Below are positions 24,724 through 32,398 of a DNA stretch of 64,000 nucleotides, in pieces. The position numbers and the translations under genes are program-made. The DNA comes from Allocoleopsis franciscana PCC 7113 (GTDB lineage: Bacteria > Cyanobacteriota > Cyanobacteriia > Cyanobacteriales > Coleofasciculaceae): positions 5,916,001 to 5,980,000 of the forward strand of contig NC_019738.1 in assembly GCF_000317515.1 (NCBI RefSeq), read 5' to 3'. The notes beneath the pieces were generated by a model. That model did no database searches and had not been told where the DNA came from. It worked only from the letters and a program-made list of their open reading frames with translations. Numbering within the stretch: position 1 is the stretch's first letter; every line of letters starts with the position of its first letter.

Positions 24724-27700
24724 CTATCCCCGGACTGGTTCGCTAGCCAACAAAGGGCGTTCTGGGGTGGGTTTCGGCTGCTGTATCGGAATCTCAATCC
24801 GGAACTGGGTTCCTTGTCCGATTTGGGAGTCACATCTAAAGCTGCCCCCATGTTTTTCCACCACAATTTGATAACTAATAGAAAGTCCTAAACCCGTACC
24901 TTTCCCAATCGGTTTCGTGGTAAAGAAGGGGTTAAAGACTTTCGACAGTAGCGCTGGACTGATCCCAGGACCATTGTCAGCAATTTCAATCACAACATGA
25001 GGAGAGGTTGGCAAGGAGGATGGCGAATTTTCTCCATTCCTGTCTCCGATTCTCTCTAAGTCCACTGGCTTGACACGAGTCGAGATCGTAATCTGACTCT
25101 GATGAACCTTCATGCCCTCGGCTGTGCGACTGATATGATAGTCCTCTAGGGCATCAATAGCATTACTAAGAACATTCATGAATACCTGATTGAGCTGACT
25201 CGCATAGCACTCAACCAGTGGCAATTCACTATAAGTTTTAACCACTGTAATACCCGGATAATTGGGCTTTCCTTTGAGGCGATGTTGCAAAATCAATAGT
25301 GTACTGTCGATGCCTTCATGAATATCAACGGGCTTCATCTCTGCTTGATCCAGTCGAGAGAAATTACGCAAAGAAAGCACGAGGTTGCGGATACGTTCCG
25401 AGCCAATTTTCATCGAAGCCAAGATTTTGGGTAAATCTTCTTTGAGAAAGTCTAAATCGATGGCTTTGGCATACTCATCAACTTCTAAGTCTGGCTCAGG
25501 ATAATACTTCTGATACAGATGCAGCAGATTGAGCAAATCATGAGCATACTGATTGGTGTAGGTTAGGTTGCCGTAGATAAAGTTAACGGGGTTGTTGATT
25601 TCGTGAGCTACACCCGCCACCAATTGACCCAAACTGGACATTTTTTCCGTTTGAATCAGTTGAGTCTGAGCTTGCTTGAGATTCTCAAGAGTGAACGCAA
25701 TTTCTGCTGCTTGCTGCTCTTTGTCTTCCAATAATCCTGCTTGTTGTAAGGCAATACCCAAGTGAACGGCAACCTGTCGAACAAAGTCAATTTCCGAGGT
25801 GTCCCAATAACGTAATCCTGTGCATTGATAGATACAAAGTAATCCCCAAAGTGTATCCCCTTTGGGTAGTGGTACCATCAGCGTCGAGCGGACGTGTAAC
25901 TGCTCCAAAATTTTGATGTGACAGTCGTTCAAACCTGCATTGTAAATGTCAGGAATGGCCTGAATCCAACCGGAACGATACTTCTCCCCAAAGCAGTAAT
26001 CTTGAATGTTACGGTTCGCCTCAGGCAATCCGGGTTGAATGTCTTCAGACACAACTTCTCCGTGATCGTAGCCAAACTCAGGCGCAAAGCGGAACACAGC
26101 GACCCGGTCAGCCGCAAGTAGCCGCCGAACTTCTGTGGTTGTCGCTTTAAAAATGGCTTTGACATCTAGGGATTCTCTAATTTTGGTAATCACACCAAAT
26201 AACGCTTGTTGTTGTTGAGCAACAATCGCCAGTTGTTTGGCTTGAGCGGTTGCTGTCGCGGCAGCAGTGCGGCTTTTGTCATAAAGTTCAGCTTGCTGAA
26301 TCGCCACAGCCGCTTGATCAGCCAATTGTTGGAGTAGATCGATCTCAAAGGCTTGCCAGCTACGGGGCGCATGACATTCTTGGGCAATCAGAAATCCCCA
26401 CAGAGGCTGTTCCTCTTGATTTTTGTGGAGGCTTGTAGGAGTACAGCCACAGCTAAAAATATCTTGGGAATGGTAAGCCCCCATTCCAATTGGGACAATT
26501 AAGGTGGCTTGGATGTGGAAACGCTGCAAAAACTCTCGCTGAGCCGGTGCAAGGGGGGCACGAGCGACATCGCTAATCACGCGCACTCTGCCGCGTTTGT
26601 ACGGTTGACTCTGTGTTTCGAGAAAGTAGCCGTGAGGGTCACTTGCCCCTAAAGTCGAGAACCAGTCGCCGTTAATCGATTCGACAATCACTTTACCCTG
26701 AGCGTTATCAGCAAACTGGTAAATGACGACTCGGTCTGTATCGAGCAGGGAGCGAACTTCTCGGACAATGGTTTGCAGAATCGTGTTTAGATCGAGGGTG
26801 CTGCGGATTTGGCTGGTGACTCGCTCCAAGGCACGCCCCTGTTCCAGCGCTTGTTGTAATTTGGCGGTGCGCTCTTCGACTTGGCGTTCTAGGTTGGCGT
26901 TGAGGGACTGCACCAGAGAATAGAGTTCATACTGCTCAATGGCCATGGCAAATTGATGACCTAAGGCGACTGCCAATTCAATGTCCTGGCGTGTCCATTC
27001 CTTGGCCTGACCCCGTTTTAACTCTCGCCAAACTTCAAACGACTGCCTGGGAAGCCGTTGTTTTTCACTCGGATCGAAGCGTCCCGCCCACAAGGTTTCC
27101 GTATCGATTTCGGGACGAAAGATGCTGAGATAGCCGAGAAACGAAGAGCGATAATACAAGGGCATCACGAGGATTCCTCGAATCGTCGTGAACTGGAAGG
27201 CTGGGGTGAGGGTACGCCAGTCTGGAAGGCTATACAAGTTGGTCACCGTTAGGGGCGAACAACTGGGGAAGAAGGGTACTCCCTTGGGAGTGGGAGTGGG
27301 TGATGAATCGATGGGGGGGTTTCCAGGTTGGGATGAGGAATTCTCTTCCGGTTCTCTTCGTTCTCTAAGAAAGAGGGTGTTCTCTTCCAGGCAGGATGTC
27401 CAAGCGGTAAAGACAGGATGCTGTTCGATTAAACTCTCGGTTTCTCCAATCAGAGGTGCCAGTTGAGTTCCACAGGTCAACACTTCCGCCCGATCATCGG
27501 TGGTGTAAGGGGCGATGTAGAGTCTGCCGCCACAACCTTGGAGGGCGGTGACTGTTTCTTCGAGTGCAGCAGAAAGCTCAATCGTTGGTAGAGAATGCAA
27601 CAGCGTAGCAACTCGGTTGGTTGTCGCTTCGACAAAGTGCTGTTGTCTGGTTTTTGCTAAGAGATGGGACTGAGCGATCGCAATTGAAACCTGATCAATC

Positions 27701-28338
27701 GCCCACTGCATCACTTGCAGTTCCCGTCGGGATATCACACGCAATTGGATGCTGTGACAGACCAAGAGTCCCCACAATTGTTCCTTAGCGTGTTCAGACT
27801 GGATATTGTTATGCACAATCGGCAAAACCACTGTAGATTGAACCCCCATCGCCGTCAGATAGGCGGCATGACAAGAATCTACAGGGTGATATTCAACGAG
27901 TTCCTCTAGGGGTATTGTCTCTTCGCTGGTAATACAGCAATCAATGGGTAACCAACCAATCCGCCCCAATCCCACATCGACGAAAGAACATAGACGCTTT
28001 TCCATATACTTCTGGCGGGCTGTTTCCGGAATGTCATCGGCTGGGAAGTTTAGCCCTTTGAGGGAGGGAAGACAATTGTCTTGAATCGACTCCGCCATCA
28101 CTTCTCCACTGCCAGATGCATGAAACTGATAAACGATGACCCGGTCAGTTCCCAACAATGAACGAAGCTCAGCAACAGTCGCTGTTAAAATCTCTTCCAA
28201 TTCCAGAGATTGACGAATCCGATTGGTAATTCGGCGTAGCAAATCTTCCTGGCTTAGTTCTGGCTGTGACACTGTCCTAATCTCTATAAAAATTTTTTCT
28301 GTCGTTATGCACCCAACGTATCGATTAAAGATGTACAA
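24724..28338 (-). CDS. Phytochrome/cyanobacteriochrome hybrid histidine kinase (Cph2-like GAF-PHY plus DXCF GAF)
   Basis: 1204 residues from TTG 28338; GTG 28272 (residue 23) is a likely alternative start. GAF1 (about 45-225) has the phytochrome PADDIP motif and the bilin-binding Cys156 in DSCHAAYL. The next domain (about 240-470) has the PHY tongue: LWAGRF at 416-421 and PRQSFEVW at 430-437, so GAF1-PHY form a knotless, Cph2-like photosensory module. GAF3 (515-685) resembles a cyanobacteriochrome but has Ala-Gln (599-600) where Cys-His belong. GAF4 (715-865) has DYCF (780-783) and Cys806-His807, a complete DXCF cyanobacteriochrome. Then DHp with His912 (GVAHEINNPVNF) and HATPase (DNGPGI, GKGTGLGLS). 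No receiver domain or adjacent regulator. Confidence 0.9.
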   Translation of the reverse strand: MYIFNRYVGCITTEKIFIEIRTVSQPELSQEDLLRRITNRIRQSLELEEILTATVAELRSLLGTDRVIVYQFHASGSGEVMAESIQDNCLPSLKGLNFPADDIPETARQKYMEKRLCSFVDVGLGRIGWLPIDCCITSEETIPLEELVEYHPVDSCHAAYLTAMGVQSTVVLPIVHNNIQSEHAKEQLWGLLVCHSIQLRVISRRELQVMQWAIDQVSIAIAQSHLLAKTRQQHFVEATTNRVATLLHSLPTIELSAALEETVTALQGCGGRLYIAPYTTDDRAEVLTCGTQLAPLIGETESLIEQHPVFTAWTSCLEENTLFLRERREPEENSSSQPGNPPIDSSPTPTPKGVPFFPSCSPLTVTNLYSLPDWRTLTPAFQFTTIRGILVMPLYYRSSFLGYLSIFRPEIDTETLWAGRFDPSEKQRLPRQSFEVWRELKRGQAKEWTRQDIELAVALGHQFAMAIEQYELYSLVQSLNANLERQVEERTAKLQQALEQGRALERVTSQIRSTLDLNTILQTIVREVRSLLDTDRVVIYQFADNAQGKVIVESINGDWFSTLGASDPHGYFLETQSQPYKRGRVRVISDVARAPLAPAQREFLQRFHIQATLIVPIGMGAYHSQDIFSCGCTPTSLHKNQEEQPLWGFLIAQECHAPRSWQAFEIDLLQQLADQAAVAIQQAELYDKSRTAAATATAQAKQLAIVAQQQQALFGVITKIRESLDVKAIFKATTTEVRRLLAADRVAVFRFAPEFGYDHGEVVSEDIQPGLPEANRNIQDYCFGEKYRSGWIQAIPDIYNAGLNDCHIKILEQLHVRSTLMVPLPKGDTLWGLLCIYQCTGLRYWDTSEIDFVRQVAVHLGIALQQAGLLEDKEQQAAEIAFTLENLKQAQTQLIQTEKMSSLGQLVAGVAHEINNPVNFIYGNLTYTNQYAHDLLNLLHLYQKYYPEPDLEVDEYAKAIDLDFLKEDLPKILASMKIGSERIRNLVLSLRNFSRLDQAEMKPVDIHEGIDSTLLILQHRLKGKPNYPGITVVKTYSELPLVECYASQLNQVFMNVLSNAIDALEDYHISRTAEGMKVHQSQITISTRVKPVDLERIGDRNGENSPSSLPTSPHVVIEIADNGPGISPALLSKVFNPFFTTKPIGKGTGLGLSISYQIVVEKHGGSFRCDSQIGQGTQFRIEIPIQQPKPTPERPLLASEPVRG

Positions 28339-28763
28339 GTATTACTGCTTATCCGCATTGGGTCACTTCAAAGCAGGCAAAGAGGTTTGTAAAACAGAGA
28401 ATCTTATCCAATTTAAGACGATGTGAGCGCTCTTTGAGATTTCTTCAAAAATCCCCAAGAGTTAGGTTCACCTTTAATCCCTCGGATTTATGGCTATGGG
28501 ATAGCACCCTGAAGAACATATAAGCGAGTGTCTCATTGGTTAGAGAAAGTGCAGGTATCCTATATGGAATCGCGTTGAGTGTCATTCAACTATTCATGCA
28601 TCAGTCATGATCCCTAAGAAGGTTTCAGTCGGATAACCGACGGTAATAATACCTATTTTAGACGTGAAAACTTCTATTTACCGAATCCTGAAAAAGGCTC
28701 AGAACCTGAAATTTACCTAAACTCGCGTCTCCTGATTCCGTCTCACTCCCTTTTGGGAAAAAT
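28339..28763. other. 425-base spacer between photoreceptor and NADAR gene
   Basis: No gene seen. It should carry the promoter of the photoreceptor kinase (read leftward). Around 28627-28652 two small hairpins stand side by side: GTCGG-ATAA-CCGAC and GGTA-ATAA-TACC, which could serve termination of the NADAR gene or regulation; neither has a T-run. Confidence 0.4.
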
Positions 28764-29222
28764 TTAGTTTTTGGGCAGACGCCGCCGAATTTCTTGACGA
28801 ACATTCATGAGAATCTGACCGAGTTGGTTCTGACCTGTTTTTTCCTGGCCGCAGCCCCAGTAGTAATCGGTGGGAGAGTCTTCGACAATTAGTTCTTCAC
28901 CCGTATTAAGTAGAATAACCTGAATATCGGTATGGGTGAGAAACTTAGTCAGAACCCCTTGCCACATCACTTGGCATTTAACCTCTTCCCAGTCACAACG
29001 CAGTTTGAGGGTGCGATCTCGCCCTATTTGAGCCGCTTCCATTGGTGTTTTGGCGTCTCGAATCACTTGGATCAATCGTTCATTCTCAGTACGGACAAAT
29101 TTTTGAGCTTGATAGTAATGCTCCACCGTTTGCCAATATAATCCCTCCACCTCAATCGGGTGAACAGAGAAGTTGGAAAAGCAGCCGTAGGGGTCACTCA
29201 CTTTATAAAAATAAATTGTCAT
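28764..29222 (-). CDS. NADAR family protein (YbiA-like N-glycosidase fold)
   Basis: 152 residues from ATG 29222, full length for the family. Signature residues are all visible: an N-terminal YFYKVSDPYGCFSNFS, the W.TVEHYYQAQKF motif and the C-terminal DYYWGCG followed by G.N.LG. YbiA/NADAR proteins cleave N-glycosidic bonds, e.g. in riboflavin intermediates, and some members reverse ADP-ribosylation of guanine in DNA. No toxin partner (such as a DarT-like gene) lies next to it, so a housekeeping detoxifying role is as likely as a defence role. Confidence 0.9.
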   Translation of the reverse strand: MTIYFYKVSDPYGCFSNFSVHPIEVEGLYWQTVEHYYQAQKFVRTENERLIQVIRDAKTPMEAAQIGRDRTLKLRCDWEEVKCQVMWQGVLTKFLTHTDIQVILLNTGEELIVEDSPTDYYWGCGQEKTGQNQLGQILMNVRQEIRRRLPKN

Positions 29223-29798
29223 GGCAAAATATACAGCTATCCAGAAGGGCGCTCTAATTCTACCGACCTCTCAAAGGATTTGAGGGTTGTGAGTCGGTGT
29301 GGCATGAAGGTTGAGATCAGTTTCCTGTTACTTAAATATTGAGTGATGGCAGGGGTTCCCGCCCAAGCAATGACCAACCAGAGGCTTGGGGATGAGGAGT
29401 TGTTATAAGTAAGCTGGATTAATTGGATACTACTTTATAGGGATTGTCAACTCCAGTCAGGGGCGTTTTACAAGAAGAGGCCAACATGGAGGAACTAGAC
29501 AATTAATTAGGGCTTGTGCAAGAAGGCAGTTCGCGTAGCGTTCTCCGTAGGAGTAGTTAGGAGGCAATTCGCGCAGCGTTCTGGGCAGGAGTAGGCAGAA
29601 GGGTTTCAAGTTTGGATCGTTTGTCCCTAGAAGAAAGATCAAAGATGAGGGCATAAAAAAGATTGTTTTTATTTATGCTTTCCATAAATTGCAGCTATCT
29701 TTACAACTGAGACATGATCACTACCGTCTACGTTTTGGGATTGAAAGCAGCTACCGGATAAAAAAATTAATGTCGAATTAACACCCTGCTCAAAGATT
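29223..29798. other. Gene-free spacer with two copies of a dispersed repeat
   Basis: No convincing coding region. Two near-copies of a repeat (TTCGCGTAGCGTTCTCCGTA and TTCGCGCAGCGTTCTGGGCA, each followed by GGAGTA) lie at about 29526-29556 and 29571-29601. Related sequences occur at 49126-49197. A 65-codon minus-strand reading frame over this repeat is not credible as a gene. Confidence 0.6.
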
Positions 29799-31037
29799 CT
29801 ACTGAGAACTTTGTCTGCTCACCCGCTCAATCTGCTCAGCAAAATAATTTTCCTGATACTGCAAAGACTTGGCTAATTGCATACCTCTTTGGAAGACATC
29901 AAGAGCTTGAGAATACTTTTTCTGCTCTAAATAAATTTGCCCCATCTTGTCGTAAGTATTCATCAAACCATAGAAATTATAAGACTGCTGCTGTGTCTTG
30001 AGCAGCACATCATAAACTTGTAAAGCGGAATCCGATTGATTATGAGAATGGTATAAAGCCGCGAGTTTTTGTAATGCCTCACTCGCATAAGCCCACTGAC
30101 GCAATGCCCAAGCTAACTTATAGGCATCTTGATAGTTTTGACTTGCTGGATCGGGTTGATTAAGTGCTTCGTAGTCAGTTGCGATCGCAATTTTCAGAGC
30201 AGGTACACGCGGATCAGTGGGAGGGTACGTGACAGCCAATTTTTGCTTCATCCGTAAGGCATTTTCCGGCTGCTGGGATTTGTTGTAGATGTAAACAAGC
30301 TGTTCCAAGTAAGCCAGTTCATTAACGCGATCGCCCCGTGATTGAGCTTGAGTCAGCAATTCTTCATAAATAGCTGCCGCTTGCGGATAGTTGAACCAAT
30401 CCATATTTAGCTGAGCCAGGGTTTTGAGCGTCGTCTCTTGCGCTTGAGTATCCCCTTGCTGACGCTCCTGAGCCAAAATTTGCTGATACACTTTAACCGC
30501 AGGTTCTGGAAATCTCACTTGCTGGTAAGCCTGTCCCAAGGTTCGCAGAAGTTCTAGATTCAGCGCCTTTTGATCTTCAGCCTCTTTCTGAATCTCCTGC
30601 AAACGCCTCGTAATCACCTGTGTATCAAACTTGCGCGTGTTCTGCCAAGCAATCTCCCCGACTCGTCCCAGTGCTTGCACTTCCTCCACTCGCCCTAACG
30701 CCCGCCGCAGTCGTAATCCTCGATACCAGACATCAAACGCCTCATCTACCTTTTTTTCTTGGTATAAAGCGACGGCTTGGGCATCTAACTCATCAATCGC
30801 AGTCCTCAATCTCGACTGTGCTTCCGGGCTGAGAGTACCCCGCTTGGGCAATCGAGGCAACAGTGGATCAGGTTTCGTTATCTCCAGGGGGTTAACTTTA
30901 AATTCCTCTGGCTTCGGCTTCTCCTGGGCTGCCAATGTCACTGAACTAAAGCACAGCAGGAATGTGGCAATCCATAACCCTGCTTTGCCCCAGTTGAGAA
31001 GTTTAAGTTGTAAAGAATTTAATATCACTTTAGTCAT
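29799..31037 (-). CDS. Exported TPR-repeat protein
   Basis: 412 residues from ATG 31037. A signal peptide (basic start, hydrophobic core about 17-35, cleavage near TLAAQ) precedes a Pro-rich linker and then at least six tetratricopeptide-like helical repeats from about residue 85 to the end, with recognisable TPR positions such as LGQAYQQVRFPEPAVKVYQQ and YDKMGQIYLEQKKYSQALDV. No enzymatic domain. A periplasmic protein-protein interaction role is likely. Divergent from the phytase-like lipoprotein gene at 31138, so they share the 100-base regulatory region. Confidence 0.8.
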   Translation of the reverse strand: MTKVILNSLQLKLLNWGKAGLWIATFLLCFSSVTLAAQEKPKPEEFKVNPLEITKPDPLLPRLPKRGTLSPEAQSRLRTAIDELDAQAVALYQEKKVDEAFDVWYRGLRLRRALGRVEEVQALGRVGEIAWQNTRKFDTQVITRRLQEIQKEAEDQKALNLELLRTLGQAYQQVRFPEPAVKVYQQILAQERQQGDTQAQETTLKTLAQLNMDWFNYPQAAAIYEELLTQAQSRGDRVNELAYLEQLVYIYNKSQQPENALRMKQKLAVTYPPTDPRVPALKIAIATDYEALNQPDPASQNYQDAYKLAWALRQWAYASEALQKLAALYHSHNQSDSALQVYDVLLKTQQQSYNFYGLMNTYDKMGQIYLEQKKYSQALDVFQRGMQLAKSLQYQENYFAEQIERVSRQSSQ

Positions 31038-31093
31038 AACGAATTTACACCCCCATTGACGCTTAAATTAAAGCGAGAGTTTCTATTGAGCGC

Positions 31094-31137
31094 TTGACAA
31101 ACGGTACCCACTTTTTGCCCTGATATAATAACCACTC
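31094..31137 (+). promoter_or_regulatory. Extended -10 promoter predicting a leaderless transcript
   Basis: TGATATAAT (31121-31129) is a perfect extended -10 (TGnTATAAT). Transcription would start about 7 bases later, at 31136-31138, on or next to the ATG at 31138. No ribosome binding site precedes that ATG. A TTGACA at 31094-31099 is 24 bases from the -10, too far for a normal -35. Confidence 0.6.
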
Positions 31138-32373
31138 ATGACTCAGCTAGTAAACCGTAACCGGATAAAGTTACAGGCATCTCGCCAGTTGTTTTCCCTA
31201 ATCTTCGCTCTGGTGCTAACACTGCTGAGTTTCCTAACAACAGCTTGTGCTCCATCCCAAGCTAGGACAGCAGAACAACGGACATTTCGCGACATTTCCC
31301 TCGATTTCTTAGGCGAGTACCAACTCCCCAAAACGAAGTTTAAGGATACCCCCGTTGGAGGGTTATCGGCTTTAACCTACGATCGCCAGCGCAATAAATT
31401 TTACGCCCTTTCCGATGACCGCTCTCAATTTGCCCCCGCTCGGTTTTACACCCTAGCACTCAGTGTCAAGCGCACTGACAAGGGGGAGATTGGCATTGAA
31501 AAAGTAGATATTGAAGATGTTACCTTCATCACCGATGAGAACGGTAAAAATTATGCCCAAGGGAGTATTGACCCTGAAGGCATGTCTCTTTCTCCCAGAG
31601 GAACGGTGTTTATTTCCAGCGAAGGCGTTCCCTCCGCAGGAATTACTCCTTTTATTCGGGAGTTCGATGTCAAAACCGGACAGCAGCGCAGTAGCTTAAT
31701 CATTCCAGAACGCTATCTTGCCCCTGAGGAGACTAAAGATAAAGAGCAAGAAGAGCAAGCGCCTCGCGGGATTCAAGATAACTTAGGGTTTGAGGCGTTG
31801 ACATTGGAACTAGGCAGCTTAGCTGGAGGAAATGGTGACCCATTTCGGCTATTTACCGGAACTGAGTCTGCACTATGGCAAGACGCATTACCCCCGAAGT
31901 CACCAGAATCCGCTCGGATTCGGCTGATGCATTATTTAATTGGCCCGATTAGTCGCCCGATGGTGGTAGCTGAACATCTCTACTTGCTCGACCCAACTCC
32001 GGCAGGCGCGATCGATAATGGTCTAACAGAGTTAGTCACTGTAGATATGGGAGGTCACTTTCTCACGCTGGAACGGACTTATGGTGTATTGGGAGCCAAT
32101 GCCAAAATTTATCAGATGGCGATGAGTGCGGCAACCGATACCTCAACCATTGAAACGCTCAAGGGTGATGTTTCCAGAATCGATCCTGTGAAGAAAAAGT
32201 TGGTGTTGGACTTGAGTGAATTAGGGATTTATCTAGATAATTTGGAGGCAATGACACTGGGGCCACGTTTACCCGATGGTAGCCAAAGTTTACTTTTGGT
32301 CAGCGATGATAATTTTAGGGATGCTCAGATTACGCAGTTCCTTTTATTCCGCCTGAAAGGTCTCCAGCACTGA
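31138..32373 (+). CDS. Esterase-like activity of phytase family protein, exported
   Basis: 411 residues from ATG 31138. N-terminal signal with a hydrophobic core (about 18-36) and a possible lipoprotein Cys37 (LTTAC, an imperfect lipobox). The body is the phytase-like beta-propeller domain (PF13449 type), with GGLSALTYDRQRNKFYALSDDR near the start, IDPEGMSLSPRG and NLEAMTLGPRLPDGSQSLLLVSDDN near the end. Such proteins are periplasmic or secreted; phosphoesterase activity is assumed from the fold, substrate unknown. The stop codon lies in the loop of a perfect hairpin. Confidence 0.88.
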   Translation: MTQLVNRNRIKLQASRQLFSLIFALVLTLLSFLTTACAPSQARTAEQRTFRDISLDFLGEYQLPKTKFKDTPVGGLSALTYDRQRNKFYALSDDRSQFAPARFYTLALSVKRTDKGEIGIEKVDIEDVTFITDENGKNYAQGSIDPEGMSLSPRGTVFISSEGVPSAGITPFIREFDVKTGQQRSSLIIPERYLAPEETKDKEQEEQAPRGIQDNLGFEALTLELGSLAGGNGDPFRLFTGTESALWQDALPPKSPESARIRLMHYLIGPISRPMVVAEHLYLLDPTPAGAIDNGLTELVTVDMGGHFLTLERTYGVLGANAKIYQMAMSAATDTSTIETLKGDVSRIDPVKKKLVLDLSELGIYLDNLEAMTLGPRLPDGSQSLLLVSDDNFRDAQITQFLLFRLKGLQH

Positions 32374-32380
32374 AGTGCTG
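32365..32380. terminator. Palindrome spanning the stop codon between convergent genes
   Basis: CAGCACT (32365-32371), GA, AGTGCTG (32374-32380): perfect 7-bp stem whose tip holds the TGA stop of the phytase-like gene. It lies 19 bases from the convergent end of the CheA gene. It resembles a dispersed palindrome of cyanobacteria; possible bidirectional terminator, without a clear T-run. Confidence 0.45.
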
Positions 32381-32398
32381 ACTACGAAACCATTCCAG

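Noticed and set aside
28764-29222. NADAR gene as part of a DarT-like toxin-antitoxin or defence island
   Set aside because: No toxin, nuclease or other defence gene is adjacent; neighbours are a photoreceptor and a gene-free spacer.
29457-29654. 65-codon minus-strand frame
   Set aside because: It lies over the TTCGCG-AGCGTTC dispersed repeat, has no ribosome site and no plausible composition.
31094-31129. Classical sigma-70 promoter with TTGACA -35
   Set aside because: The spacing of 24 bases to the TATAAT is too long; only the extended -10 is credible.
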